A stretch of 59,738 nt of DNA. It comes from an uncultured Oscillospiraceae bacterium (lineage in GTDB: Bacteria; Bacillota; Clostridia; Oscillospirales; Ruminococcaceae). Of the stretch, positions 1-9,139 are shown in pieces (within the stretch, counting starts at the first letter, position 1; each line of letters starts with the position of its first letter). A program made the position numbers and the translations under genes. Location of the stretch: assembly GCA_934448295.1 (NCBI GenBank), contig CAKSEY010000018.1:1-59738 (forward strand), read 5' to 3'. Below the pieces are notes generated by a model. The model was not told where the DNA came from. It searched no databases and was given only the letters and a program-made list of their open reading frames with translations.

Positions 1-68
1 GCGTCAAGGGCGTTCAGCACGCCGTCGTTGGTTATGTCGCCGGGGATGTCGCTGAATTCGCACACCAT
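1..68 (-). pseudogene. dockerin-like gene fragment
   Basis: Read on the minus strand, this stretch encodes the motif GDITNDGVLNALD, which matches the calcium-binding repeat of type I dockerins (GDxNxDGxxNxxD). The gene runs off the left edge of the window. An ATG lies at 66-68, but the same frame continues upstream for only six codons to a TAA, and those codons also read like protein (KAHYVV). It may therefore be the 3' remnant of a larger dockerin protein cut at the edge of the conjugative element. Seen: the motif. Inferred: truncation. Dockerins anchor secreted enzymes to cellulosome or amylosome scaffolds in ruminococci. Confidence 0.5.
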
Positions 69-107
69 GACAACATAATGTGCTTTTTAGTGCTATTATA
101 ATGAATG

Positions 108-1172
108 CTAATTTGAAAAAGCAGCATCAAATATCCCCTCATATTTCTCAACAGCAAACGGATCCGGCTCAAACGGCAGAACAATCACCTCATTCAGATT
201 GAGCATAAGGAATTCCTTGTTTTTCTCTACCGCCGCCTTGTCCGAGAAATTCACCGCCACGGTGTAGTTCACGCTGTTCAACGGCTGCTGAGCCATGTAT
301 ATCATCGGAAGTTCGTTCCATGATGTGCCGCCAATAAGGAATACCTTATCGAACGAGTCGAGTTTCAGCTCAGAAGTTGGCAGACTGCCGTAATCGTAAA
401 TCTGGACGTTGTACTGCTTTTCCGGTTCGGTCAGGGCGGTGCAGATGTCAATGCCGTTTATCGTGTAGATACCGTTCTGCTCGGAGCCGCCATAATACTC
501 GCTCATCATCTCAAGCTGCGGAAATCCGCGCTTGTTTGCGCAGACCACAAGGCTCTCGCCGTCACGGCTCTTGAAATACGCCGCAAGCCGCATTGCAAAT
601 GTAGTTGCGCCTATTCTGCCCTGCGCTCCCACGACAGCTATGCTGATGTTTGACTGGGAGTAGCGGGGCTTTTCTTTTTCCTTTTCGGCAATTCTTGCAG
701 CTTCGCGGGCTTCTGCGAATGCGTCAAACGACTTGTCGAAGCGCCGCCATTTCTTCTGGGAAAGCCCCTCCGTAATGCACTCTTTCAGGTCCTGCGTCAT
801 CATGGATATGTTGGTTTTCTCGTCAACATCGGGGTAATTCGCAACGATATTCGTTATGCCGTTGTGCACCAGCTTGTCCAGAATTTCATCACCGGGATAG
901 CAGTTATCGGCGTAAATAACGATGTTCGCGTCGGATTTCTGATAGTATATCCCGGCGCAGAGGTTCACGAATTCATCGCCCTGTTCCTTGAATGCGGACA
1001 GGTCAAAAATGAAATGCGACTGATAGAGATACGTCTTGAGGTCGCGCTTAAGAAATACAGCAAGCGACCAGTCCTCGCCTATCATCTCGCGTGGTAATGC
1101 GTTCAGCTCGGAGCATATTCTGCGAAGGATTCCGGCGTTTTCTTTTCTGGTTATGAGTAATGGGTTTATCAT
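108..1172 (-). CDS. TadZ/CpaE-like P-loop ATPase
   Basis: This 354-aa protein has a receiver-like alpha/beta region (about residues 80-112, IVIYAD and GITNIV strands). A charged linker (about 150-170) follows, and then a MinD/ParA-type ATPase domain with a deviant Walker A, GAQGRIGATT, at about 182-191. This two-part layout is that of TadZ/CpaE, which positions Tad pilus or secretion machines at the pole. It is the last gene of the transfer operon, beyond the 649-aa gene, and is separated from it by the plus-strand cargo gene at 1290-1757. Its association with the CpaF/TadB/TadC set upstream supports the role. The signature lysine of a canonical GKT is replaced (GRIGATT), so ATP hydrolysis may be weak. 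Confidence 0.6.
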   Translation of the reverse strand: MINPLLITRKENAGILRRICSELNALPREMIGEDWSLAVFLKRDLKTYLYQSHFIFDLSAFKEQGDEFVNLCAGIYYQKSDANIVIYADNCYPGDEILDKLVHNGITNIVANYPDVDEKTNISMMTQDLKECITEGLSQKKWRRFDKSFDAFAEAREAARIAEKEKEKPRYSQSNISIAVVGAQGRIGATTFAMRLAAYFKSRDGESLVVCANKRGFPQLEMMSEYYGGSEQNGIYTINGIDICTALTEPEKQYNVQIYDYGSLPTSELKLDSFDKVFLIGGTSWNELPMIYMAQQPLNSVNYTVAVNFSDKAAVEKNKEFLMLNLNEVIVLPFEPDPFAVEKYEGIFDAAFSN

Positions 1173-1218
1173 GGTGGGTGTCCTTTCTGGTGGTTATTCG
1201 CTTTTCAGCGTAGGTTAC

Positions 1219-1247
1219 TTGACTTGGGTAGGTGTTCGTGGTATAAT
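1219..1247 (+). promoter_or_regulatory. consensus sigma-A promoter for the cargo gene
   Basis: The -35 TTGACT (1219-1224) and -10 TATAAT (1242-1247) are separated by exactly 17 bp, with an extended -10 (TGG before TATAAT). It points to the plus strand, 43 bp upstream of the ATG at 1290. This is opposite to all surrounding transfer genes. Confidence 0.75.
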
Positions 1248-1289
1248 AATCTCATCGACAAAGCGGAATTTAGTGGAGGCGTACAAAAA

Positions 1290-1757
1290 ATGGAGAAAAG
1301 TGAAATTATTAAAAAGGTTGCACCTTGTTCTTTAATGTGCCACACTTGTTCGGCATATAATGATGGTATAATTTGTCTGTCAGCTAAAACATTATTAAAA
1401 TATTTAGAGGGTATAAAAAAATTTTATGAGGTACATATGCCCGATGCCGTAGAAAGCTATAACAACTTTGAGGGAGTACTTAGCATATATGCGGGCGCTT
1501 CTTGTTCAGGTTGCCGCAGCACAGAACATAATGGTTGTAGCATCGAAGGGTGTTTTTTGCTTGAGTGTACAAAGAACCATGGCGTTGATTTTTGTGGAGA
1601 GTGCAATGAGTTCCCTTGTAAAAAAACGCAGGGATTGTTTGAAGAAATAGTATACAGGCAGTGGCTGGAAGGAAATCAACAAATTAGAGAATACGGTATA
1701 GAGGCATTTTGGAAAAATCATTCCGAAAATCCACATTATAAACCATATAAAAAGTAA
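1290..1757 (+). CDS. DUF3795-like cysteine-rich protein
   Basis: The product is 155 aa, starting at the ATG at 1290 because GGAGG lies seven bases upstream; an in-frame start at 1224 has no ribosome site and overlaps the promoter. It is rich in cysteine pairs: CSLMCHTC near the N-terminus, CSGC in the middle, then CGEC and FPC. This pattern is typical of the DUF3795 family, whose members probably bind a metal or Fe-S cluster but have no firm function. The gene is AT-rich compared with its neighbours, lies on the opposite strand between two minus-strand transfer genes, and carries its own promoter. It is best read as a cargo gene acquired separately. Confidence 0.7.
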   Translation: MEKSEIIKKVAPCSLMCHTCSAYNDGIICLSAKTLLKYLEGIKKFYEVHMPDAVESYNNFEGVLSIYAGASCSGCRSTEHNGCSIEGCFLLECTKNHGVDFCGECNEFPCKKTQGLFEEIVYRQWLEGNQQIREYGIEAFWKNHSENPHYKPYKK

Positions 1758-1777
1758 TTAAAATATCCGTTTATCGC

Positions 1778-3727
1778 TCACTCTCCAATCGACCGAATAG
1801 TTCCGAACAATTCCTTGCTCATACCCGTGCGGAACCCCTTGAACCAAAGCCGCGGATTAGCCGCAGCACCGATATCCTTTGCGCTTGGACCACAATAGTA
1901 ATGCGTACCCTGCGGCGGTTCGGGTCGAGAAACCTCCCCGGACATAAAGTAGGTCTTAACGCTGACGTGCGGAATGCACTCGCCACGGTTCAGCCTGTGC
2001 CGCCAGAGCCCGGAATCATACCGGTCGCTGTAATATCCGTCATGGGAATACCCCACGATGATATCCCCGGAATCAAGCGAACTGCCGATATCAGCGTCCA
2101 CAAATTCCACCTCGCTGAGGCAGGTGAACTCCAGGAACAGCGTTATCGTTCCAGCGCTCGAAACGCCGTCAATTGACGGGAACGGAAATCCGTAGTCCGC
2201 TTCAAATTGGGCGGTATCGATGATGTACGCAAGCGTGACGGCGCTCCGGTTGAACACTTTGGAATTGGTGTCGTTTGCAATCTCCTGCTCATTCATATTC
2301 CAGACATCATACACATAGATATCCTGAATACAATCGCCGCAGTCCAGCAGATCCGCATGGACTGCGGTTTCCTCTTTCAGCGCCAGCGTAATTCCTTTTT
2401 CGGGAACTCCCATGTCCTTTTTGCCGTAGGTGTACTGGTGAAACTCCGAAACCTCTCCGCACTGCGACAGAATTCCGTTTCCTCCGGGCGCAAGCTCGGA
2501 ACTGCTCACGGGCAGGTCAAAGAAACCCTCGAAATACACGAACAGCGCCGCCTGCATCATTCCGTCAAGGGAAATCGTGCGCTCGTCCTGCGGGATTTCC
2601 GCTTCATCAAGCGCCATTTCAATGGCAAGCTGGGACTGCTCGACGTACTGTTTCAGCCCCTCGTCAATTCCGAAAATGACCTCCCAGATATCCGAATCCA
2701 CGGTTTCCAGCGTAATTGACAGCTTGTCGGAAGTGCGCGCCGTGGAGATTTTCACAGCGCCGTCAATGCTCGCTCCCTCGATAATGGATTTCAGATTTGC
2801 CATGCGGAACAGATCCAGATTTACCGCGCCGCGCCCGTCAACCATACCCTGCCATGCGCCGTTCAGATAGTCCTGCGCTTCTTCGGCAGTTTCGGGAATA
2901 CCGCCTACCGCCTGCTCAATCTGCGTTTCAATATCCGGTGCCTGATTCTGCGTTACGGCAGTGAGATACTCCCGGCTCTGACATATATTGTACATCGCAA
3001 GAAATTCCGGCAGGTACACCTCACCGCCGCCGATGCAGGTGTATTCCACGGTCTGTGCGGAACCGTCCGGAGAGGTCACGACCAGCGTCTGGCGGTCGGC
3101 TGGCTTTTCGTCAACCGTTATCTCCTCGAAAGAGTAGCTGTACGCCGGCATTTGCTCCATTGCGCGGTTGTAAAGAAACAGCTTCACCGCGTCCGGATAA
3201 GCGGAAATGCCGTCGATTCCAGTGTCGTCCGTAAAGCGGATATTCCGGATATCCGAAAAGGAAAGCTCCGTTTCGTAACCAGAAATGAAGCTGTCAAAGG
3301 CTTCTTCCGTGGTTATTTCACGGAGCTTTTCTGCGTAATTCAGCATTATTTCCTGCGCCTGCCGGATTTCCTTTTCATCATATAAAATCAGGGAGCTGTT
3401 GTCGAAATTGTTCGCGATAGTGGCTTTGGAAAGGTTCACCGAAAATTCCGGCATGAAGTCGTAAACCTCGCTTTTCACATCGGAATTTATCTCGCCCTCG
3501 ATACTGCTGAAAATCTCGGAAATGCTGGTCCTGTAATAGTTCCAGTGGTTTCTCAGGTCGTTGTCCTGCGCAATGCTGAGAAGTCCGCTTATAAGCCCGA
3601 TGAACACAACGAAAATCAGCATTATCAGTCCCAGCGAAAAGAACAGAACATACAGCAGAGTTTTGCGGACTTTTTCGTTTCCCGCCAGCTCTGAGGCTAT
3701 TAAAATCAGTTTCGGATTTACTGCCAT
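1778..3727 (-). CDS. membrane-anchored T4SS accessory protein
   Basis: The 649-aa protein has a short basic N-terminus, one strong membrane segment (about residues 24-50) and a long extracytoplasmic acidic region. In many Gram-positive transfer operons the gene directly after virB4 encodes a membrane-tethered cell-wall hydrolase (VirB1-like). I see no convincing lysozyme, NlpC/P60 or CHAP catalytic motif here, so the position is suggestive but the enzyme call is not supported. It is 15 bp downstream of virB4 and probably cotranscribed with it. It may be a structural cell-wall-spanning component of the channel or pilus. Confidence 0.5.
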   Translation of the reverse strand: MAVNPKLILIASELAGNEKVRKTLLYVLFFSLGLIMLIFVVFIGLISGLLSIAQDNDLRNHWNYYRTSISEIFSSIEGEINSDVKSEVYDFMPEFSVNLSKATIANNFDNSSLILYDEKEIRQAQEIMLNYAEKLREITTEEAFDSFISGYETELSFSDIRNIRFTDDTGIDGISAYPDAVKLFLYNRAMEQMPAYSYSFEEITVDEKPADRQTLVVTSPDGSAQTVEYTCIGGGEVYLPEFLAMYNICQSREYLTAVTQNQAPDIETQIEQAVGGIPETAEEAQDYLNGAWQGMVDGRGAVNLDLFRMANLKSIIEGASIDGAVKISTARTSDKLSITLETVDSDIWEVIFGIDEGLKQYVEQSQLAIEMALDEAEIPQDERTISLDGMMQAALFVYFEGFFDLPVSSSELAPGGNGILSQCGEVSEFHQYTYGKKDMGVPEKGITLALKEETAVHADLLDCGDCIQDIYVYDVWNMNEQEIANDTNSKVFNRSAVTLAYIIDTAQFEADYGFPFPSIDGVSSAGTITLFLEFTCLSEVEFVDADIGSSLDSGDIIVGYSHDGYYSDRYDSGLWRHRLNRGECIPHVSVKTYFMSGEVSRPEPPQGTHYYCGPSAKDIGAAANPRLWFKGFRTGMSKELFGTIRSIGE

Positions 3728-3742
3728 ATAAACACACTTTCC

Positions 3743-5566
3743 TTATCTTCCGCCGCCGCGCCCGAACATTTCAAGGCGCTCATCGCTCAGCACGAACCGC
3801 ACTTTTGCCGCCTGCCTGCCGACTTTCATCAGCGCCATTCCGCGCTGTCCGGAGGAAATCAGCTCGGTCTGGGAATCGTTCAGGTCGAACAGCTCTGCGG
3901 CTTCTTTCAGCGATTGTCCGTCCATTGAAAACAGCAGCTTGTAGGTCGGCAGGTCAAGCACCGACTGTCCGTAGAATTTAACCTCCGGGTCGAGAAAATC
4001 GTTGGTTGACTGCGTTCCCACGACTATGCTGCCCTCGTATTTCCGGGCGCGCTTCTCGGCGTTTTTCAGGAACTCCAGCGACTGCGGACAGCGTGGGTCG
4101 ATCATCGTCCAGCACTCGTCGGCTATCAGCATTATGCGCTCCTTGCGGTCGCGGGTTATCTGCTCCCAGCACCACGAAAGCACGTTGAAATACTGCGCCG
4201 CAAGTACCGTGCCGGACATCTGTATCAGGGATTTCGTGTCCAGCACAATAAATCCGCTGGTGGGATTTATCGTAGTGTAGCCGTTCCAGAGCAGGTGGTC
4301 TGCGCCGTTTGCGGCTCCCTCCAAGTAGGTTTTGAGGTCTGCGTAACATTCTGCGTTCCTGCCGCCGGATTCTGCTTTTCTGGAGATGAGGCTGTACAGG
4401 TCGCTAAGAATCGGAAAGCGCTCCGCTTTCATGCCGGAAACATCGGTTTCCCATGTGATTCCGAAAGAAAAATACAGCTCCACCAGCGACTGGTCGAGAA
4501 TGGCTCTCAGGCGGTCGTCCATTGACGGTATGTACAGCCGGAAGAACGTCTGCAAAGTCTTTAAATGCACTGCGAGGTCGCCTATGCTGTCCTTTTTCAC
4601 AGGGTCGGAATTATCGTCCACGTCAGGCGGGACAGGGCGTATCTGGAGCGGATTTATAAGCCCGCCGCGCCCTCCGGCAACGTCTATCCACGAGCCTTCA
4701 AACAGCGGATTCAGGCACATATCCTTGTATTCGCCCTCCGGGTCAATGACGATTATCTTCGTGCCGCGGGCGTACTCCGAAGCGATTATGTGCTTTATCG
4801 CCGTGGATTTACCCGAACCGGAGCCGCCAACTATCGTCATGTTGCTGTTGGGGCGCTGGCGGTTTCTTATCCACGGGTCGAGCAATATCAGCCCGTCGTT
4901 GGAATCCCGTCCGAGATAGAAGCCGCCGCTGTCGGTGAAGCTCCCGCTTGCGAACGGAAATCCGCCGATTATGTCGCCGACAAGGTACTGCCGGGCGTTT
5001 TCCTCGCGAATTTCCGGAATCTGCGGATAGGTCGGGGAAAGGTGCTGGTAGGATTCTTTCTGCTGGTTCGCCATAATGCGTATCTTACAGCCTATAACGT
5101 TCGCAGTATTTTCAACGCGTGTGCAGCGGTTGTTGAAATCCTCCTCGTCCCGGGACAGCACCATAATGGTGATATCCCACACGCCCATGCTTTCGTTGCC
5201 GCTGTCCATGCGCTGGAGGGCGGTTTCCTGACTGAGCGCGGCTTTCTCGCACCTCATGCGCTCTTTCGGGTCTTTTGTACTTGCCGCCTGCCCTCGGAAC
5301 ATTCGGATTTTCCGCGACAGGTCGTTTATTGCTTCGGCGTTGTTACGGGGTTCGTAATTTATCGTGACTATCGTTCCGGGAATGTTCGTCAGCTTCGACA
5401 GCCAGCCGTATTCCACCTCGGTCGGGAGCATGAAAATGCCGTAGATCCGGCAGTAATTCTCGCCAAGCCGAAGCTTGTTCATGCCGAATTCTATCCCGAC
5501 CGGAGTAATGCTCGCCTGCAAAGCCGCATTAGCCGGAGCTTCGATTTCCGTTTTCTTTTTGACCAT
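3743..5566 (-). CDS. virB4: VirB4-type conjugation ATPase (ATPase part)
   Basis: The 607-aa protein has a Walker A, VGGSGSGKST, at about residues 246-255 and a Walker B, IMLIADECW, in the last third. The sequence between resembles the VirB4/TraC motor family, which energises substrate transfer and pilus assembly from the cytoplasmic face. The N-terminus (residues about 20-75, PVGIEFGMNKLRLGENY) corresponds to the middle of longer VirB4 proteins. The membrane-proximal N-terminal part is encoded separately just upstream (5582-6274). Together they give about 837 residues, close to a one-piece VirB4. The ribosome site AAAGGAAA precedes the ATG. Confidence 0.88.
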   Translation of the reverse strand: MVKKKTEIEAPANAALQASITPVGIEFGMNKLRLGENYCRIYGIFMLPTEVEYGWLSKLTNIPGTIVTINYEPRNNAEAINDLSRKIRMFRGQAASTKDPKERMRCEKAALSQETALQRMDSGNESMGVWDITIMVLSRDEEDFNNRCTRVENTANVIGCKIRIMANQQKESYQHLSPTYPQIPEIREENARQYLVGDIIGGFPFASGSFTDSGGFYLGRDSNDGLILLDPWIRNRQRPNSNMTIVGGSGSGKSTAIKHIIASEYARGTKIIVIDPEGEYKDMCLNPLFEGSWIDVAGGRGGLINPLQIRPVPPDVDDNSDPVKKDSIGDLAVHLKTLQTFFRLYIPSMDDRLRAILDQSLVELYFSFGITWETDVSGMKAERFPILSDLYSLISRKAESGGRNAECYADLKTYLEGAANGADHLLWNGYTTINPTSGFIVLDTKSLIQMSGTVLAAQYFNVLSWCWEQITRDRKERIMLIADECWTMIDPRCPQSLEFLKNAEKRARKYEGSIVVGTQSTNDFLDPEVKFYGQSVLDLPTYKLLFSMDGQSLKEAAELFDLNDSQTELISSGQRGMALMKVGRQAAKVRFVLSDERLEMFGRGGGR

Positions 5567-5581
5567 CGTGTTTCCTTTCGT

Positions 5582-6274
5582 TTACACAGCCAGAAGCGCA
5601 ATGGCTTCGTCGATGTTAGTGCTTTCAATGTGGACATAAGCCGGATTGTTCACCAGATTGCAGAGCCGGACTATTCCGTTGCGGTCGATGAGTTCCGCGC
5701 CTATCCCGCATTCGCTCAGCTTCTTGGCGATATCCTGCGCCGCTGATGTGATGCTGCGCTCGTCCGCTTTCTGAATGCTGTCCCAAATTGCAATGTAATA
5801 CACTCGCTCCGTGGTTTCGCCGGAAACGACCATGTTCGCAAGGTACCGTGCGTCGGACAGCAGGAGCTTTTTCCTGCCGCCGACCGCCTGCTCCGCAAGC
5901 TCGCTGTACTTTTGCAGGGATTTTGAGATATCCGCCGGACGGCTCACTCCGCTGAATTTATACGGCCGCCGAACCAGCGAAAGCGCCGCGGAAACCTGCC
6001 GGCAGAGCGCTTTCTGTTCCTGCCGGCTCAGGAGTTCCAGACACACGCCGTCTACCTTGAGGTAGGCGAAAATGTACCCGTCGTTGGTGTAAAGGCAGTT
6101 TTCGCCGAGGTCGCGGGCGTTCACGAATTCCTGTGCAGTTTCCTGCGCTTTGCGTTCACGCTCGGCGGATTCTTCCTCGCTCCGCTTGAAACTACGGCGG
6201 TTCTCGCTTTTCCTGAACCACCAGAGGAACCCGCCGCAGAGTGCCAGAGTTACTAACGCTATTGCTATCTGCAT
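5582..6274 (-). CDS. VirB4 N-terminal-domain-like membrane protein
   Basis: This 230-aa protein begins with a hydrophobic segment (about residues 2-20, ending GGFLWWF), followed by a basic/acidic helix. An alpha/beta domain then resembles the N-terminal domain of VirB4/TraC proteins (DGYIFAYLKVDGVCLELLS, then a long helix). No P-loop is present. It sits 15 bp upstream of the virB4 ATPase gene. I infer that it supplies the missing N-terminal half and anchors the ATPase at the membrane. A PrgI/VirB3 relative is an alternative, but a separate PrgI-like gene exists at 12520-12840. Confidence 0.55.
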   Translation of the reverse strand: MQIAIALVTLALCGGFLWWFRKSENRRSFKRSEEESAERERKAQETAQEFVNARDLGENCLYTNDGYIFAYLKVDGVCLELLSRQEQKALCRQVSAALSLVRRPYKFSGVSRPADISKSLQKYSELAEQAVGGRKKLLLSDARYLANMVVSGETTERVYYIAIWDSIQKADERSITSAAQDIAKKLSECGIGAELIDRNGIVRLCNLVNNPAYVHIESTNIDEAIALLAV

Positions 6275-6289
6275 TGTTTTTTCCTTTCA

Positions 6290-6808
6290 TCAGAACTTCG
6301 CCTGCCACTGCGACCGAACGTCCAGCGACATCTCGATCGGCGGCAGACTTTCCCACGCAAAGCGGTACGGAATACGCACCACCAGCGTTCCGGAAACCGC
6401 ATATTTCTGCGCCGAATCGGTATCCGTCGGAGCAAGCGCCGCCGGCTCGACATGGAAGCTCACCGATACGATCTCGCACTGCATTATCTCCCCGGCGTTC
6501 ATTGCCCGGCTGAGATATGTGCGGATATATCGCTCGTTCGCCTTATTGCTGTTCACCCAGCGGAATCCATTGTAGCGGTAGCTTGCGGCGTGGCTTTCGC
6601 GGATAGGCTGGTACATCTCGGAGTAATTCTCAACGCACATTGAGATTATAGAATCCTCGAACTTATCGCGCACTGCGCCAGCCTGAATATACAGCCGGAT
6701 AACCTCAAAAACCGCCACGCCTATGAGAAGCACGCATATCATCAGCACGCTGGTTATGACGTAGGAAAAACCGCTTTTTGCAAGCATTCGTTTTTTCAGA
6801 CGCTTCAT
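6290..6808 (-). CDS. TadE-like pseudopilin (second)
   Basis: The product is 172 aa starting at the ATG at 6808; the longer in-frame ORF has no ribosome site, and this ATG overlaps the stop of the upstream gene as ATGA. A basic N-terminus (MKRLKKRMLAKSG) leads into FSYVITSVLM and a hydrophobic helix (about 14-36), then an extracellular beta-rich domain. This is the class III prepilin layout of TadE/TadF pseudopilins, with cleavage expected after the glycine. It follows the DUF4320-like gene and precedes the VirB4 N-terminal gene in the same operon. Confidence 0.55.
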   Translation of the reverse strand: MKRLKKRMLAKSGFSYVITSVLMICVLLIGVAVFEVIRLYIQAGAVRDKFEDSIISMCVENYSEMYQPIRESHAASYRYNGFRWVNSNKANERYIRTYLSRAMNAGEIMQCEIVSVSFHVEPAALAPTDTDSAQKYAVSGTLVVRIPYRFAWESLPPIEMSLDVRSQWQAKF

Positions 6809-7209
6809 TTCCAGAACACCTCGCTTGTTCCCTCCGCTGTGGCTGAAATGGTTATCGGGGTGGTATTGAACACGAAAAAGCTGAAATCGTAATCCGTGGA
6901 AACGGTCACGCTGAAAGTCCTGCCTATCTGGATATTTCCGCTTGCAGACCACGTTACCGTGGGGTCAAGGTCTGGGTGGGATTCGTTCAGGCGGTCAAGC
7001 CGGGCGGTCGTTTCCGTGCCTATTCGCCCGGCGATTTCAGCTTCACGGCAGAGTTCGTTTGCGTAGGAATTGAGCGTCATTTTCGTGATGAAAACCGGAG
7101 CGATTTTAATCACACCCGCCAGTAAAATCATGATAACAAGAACGGCAACGGACACATCTATGTACCCTTCACCACAGGTTGATTTAAGCCGTCTAAGAAG
7201 AATTTTCAT
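6805..7209 (-). CDS. DUF4320/TadE-like pseudopilin
   Basis: This 134-aa protein has a basic leader ending in CGEGYIDVSV, followed by a 20-residue hydrophobic helix and a C-terminal beta-rich domain of about 95 residues. The GEGY(I/V)D motif recurs in the small protein at 14179-14430, as expected for substrates of one prepilin peptidase (12134-12535). The family is DUF4320, found in Firmicutes mobile elements and similar in layout to TadE minor pilins. AAGGAGGTAGC precedes the ATG. It is likely part of a pilus or pseudopilus linked to the transfer channel. Confidence 0.6.
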   Translation of the reverse strand: MKILLRRLKSTCGEGYIDVSVAVLVIMILLAGVIKIAPVFITKMTLNSYANELCREAEIAGRIGTETTARLDRLNESHPDLDPTVTWSASGNIQIGRTFSVTVSTDYDFSFFVFNTTPITISATAEGTSEVFWK

Positions 7210-7218
7210 GCTACCTCC

Positions 7219-8115
7219 TTAACCGAACAGAACACCCATGTTGCTGAGAAGCTCCCAGCCAAGCACCACAACATATAGTAACATCATGCTCATCATCAGG
7301 AAGAAAGACAGCCTGTGTACCTTTGGCGGAATTTTCAGCGCTATATTCCGTAGATACTGCTTCTGCAATTCTGAGAAGCGTATTGCGAGAGTTTCCCAGT
7401 AAACCGAGGTGTCGTCGCCGCGTATCATCTGAATAAATCCGCGGCAGACCTCCGACAGATTTGTACTGCCGATACGCCCCTCAAATCTGGTTATTGCGGC
7501 TTCGTAGTTGCCGGTCCGCATATCCGCTATGGTTATCTCGATTTCCTCGTTGAGATACGGCGAGAAGTTGCCCTTGTGGCGCTCCAGAATCGAGATAACG
7601 TCATGGGACATCTGGATTTCCTGGGATATCGCGTAGACGAAGCGCGGCAGGTCGAATTCTATCTGCTTCCGCTTCTCCTTTATGCAGGAATCCACTTTCT
7701 GCTTCTCCTGAAAATACATCAGCACCGCCAGCACGATGACCAGCAGTCCGATTATCGGCAGGAAAAAGAAGAATGGCACGGACATCAGCATTATTCCGGC
7801 TGAACGCACCAGCGCCCTCGCAGTGAACAGCTCCGGGGACATTGAGATATTCGCGATTTTAAGGCTGTCTGCAAGCTCCTTTTTCTTGAATTCGTTCAGC
7901 CGTATGAACCGAGAAACGAACAGCGAAATGTCGTTGTAGGTGTTCTTAAATCCTGCGGCGGAGGGGCGGTTCCTTGCGGCGACCGCCTTTATCGCTTTTG
8001 TAGTGCGGCTTGACGGAACTTTCAGCAGAATAAGCGCGAACTGATACAGCCCGGCGGCAAACAGTCCGCAGACTGCCGCCAGAGCCGCATACAGCGCAAT
8101 GTTATAAATACTCAT
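7219..8115 (-). CDS. tadC: TadC-like type II secretion F-domain protein
   Basis: The 298-aa protein starts at the ATG at 8115, eight bases after AAGAGGT; the longer ORF to 8208 overlaps tadB without a ribosome site. It has an N-terminal membrane helix, two central helices (about residues 95-140), a cytoplasmic T2SSF-type helical domain (EIQMSHDVISILE, then MRTGNYEAAITRFE) and a C-terminal membrane helix. TadB and TadC form the inner-membrane platform on which the CpaF motor works. The gene lies between tadB and the pseudopilin genes. Confidence 0.7.
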   Translation of the reverse strand: MSIYNIALYAALAAVCGLFAAGLYQFALILLKVPSSRTTKAIKAVAARNRPSAAGFKNTYNDISLFVSRFIRLNEFKKKELADSLKIANISMSPELFTARALVRSAGIMLMSVPFFFFLPIIGLLVIVLAVLMYFQEKQKVDSCIKEKRKQIEFDLPRFVYAISQEIQMSHDVISILERHKGNFSPYLNEEIEITIADMRTGNYEAAITRFEGRIGSTNLSEVCRGFIQMIRGDDTSVYWETLAIRFSELQKQYLRNIALKIPPKVHRLSFFLMMSMMLLYVVVLGWELLSNMGVLFG

Positions 8116-8191
8116 ATTCACCTCTTGTACTGGATAGGCAGGGATACGCTGAATATAGCGAAGCGTAACAGATTTAGGCGCGTGAGTTCGC

Positions 8192-9139
8192 TCATTTGAA
8201 CGTGCCAAATCTGTTATATTCAGCGTTTCCCCTTGTGTACTTATACGCCAGAATGACCGTCACGATAACGACCACCGCCACAATGCAGTTCACGACCTGA
8301 CCGAATATCGTATCAAAAAGTACACTGAACCAATCGGCGTTGATGAAATACAATATAGGGTAGTTTGCCAGCAGAATGAACACCATCATTATGTGTTCGC
8401 GCCGGGGACTCATCAGCATATTGCGGAGTTCAGCGTTGACTATCCGGATATCCGAAAGCCGCGCGGTTATCGGCTGGAGCGTCTTTTTCAGCGTAACGTT
8501 GTCCTGACACTCGATAAGGCTGTCGCACCATTCGTGGAACACCTCGTTGTTTATCTCGCCCTTGAGCTGTTCAATGGCGAGCTTCACGTTGGAATTTATG
8601 AGCTTAGTCTGGGTGAGGAATTTCCGGAATGCCTGCTGTACCGGAGGATTTATGTAGTCTATGGACTGCTCCACGGCGTAGATTATGTCGTCGTTGCTGA
8701 CGTAATTCGTGGTGATTATCGACAGCGCTGTTTCAAGCTCCTCGGAAATCCTGCGGTTGTAATTAGCCAGAAGCATATTCACATACGCATACGGAAGCAC
8801 CACGCATATACCCGAAAATACGGGTATAAGAAGCAGATTCTGGAGCAGAGCCGCCAGCAGAAATCCGGCGCATATTCCGATAAGCGAAACGGAAATCAGC
8901 AGTGAGAATTTGTTCTCGGAGTGGGTCGCGGTCAATGCGTTGCGGACGTTCATCACAGCCTGCTGGAGCCGGCTCCTGCGGACTTTTCCCTGCGCCTTTG
9001 CGACAAGGTATTTCAGGCTCCTCTGCCGGGAAAGCAGTGACATGATGTCCTGCGTCATGACCTCCGGAGTAATTCCGAGAAGCACCACGATCCCGCCGGA
9101 CATAAGCAGAGCGCCAAAAAGATATATCAGCCTGTCCAT
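8192..9139 (-). CDS. tadB: TadB-like inner-membrane platform protein
   Basis: The 315-aa protein has an N-terminal membrane helix, a basic cytoplasmic stretch, two adjacent helices near residues 80-125 and a helical cytoplasmic domain with an acidic signature (SEELETALSIITTNYVSNDD). A C-terminal pair of membrane segments follows. This is the layout of TadB/GspF platform proteins. It begins one base from the end of the cpaF gene and is followed by tadC, the canonical cpaF-tadB-tadC order of Tad loci. Confidence 0.72.
   Translation of the reverse strand: MDRLIYLFGALLMSGGIVVLLGITPEVMTQDIMSLLSRQRSLKYLVAKAQGKVRRSRLQQAVMNVRNALTATHSENKFSLLISVSLIGICAGFLLAALLQNLLLIPVFSGICVVLPYAYVNMLLANYNRRISEELETALSIITTNYVSNDDIIYAVEQSIDYINPPVQQAFRKFLTQTKLINSNVKLAIEQLKGEINNEVFHEWCDSLIECQDNVTLKKTLQPITARLSDIRIVNAELRNMLMSPRREHIMMVFILLANYPILYFINADWFSVLFDTIFGQVVNCIVAVVVIVTVILAYKYTRGNAEYNRFGTFK

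Noticed and set aside
1778..3727. Cell-wall hydrolase of the transfer system
   Set aside because: No catalytic motif of lysozyme, NlpC/P60 or CHAP families is visible, only the position.
4565..5746. Plus-strand ORF of 393 codons
   Set aside because: It lies antisense to virB4, has no ribosome site, and its composition is that of a shadow frame of a GC-rich gene.
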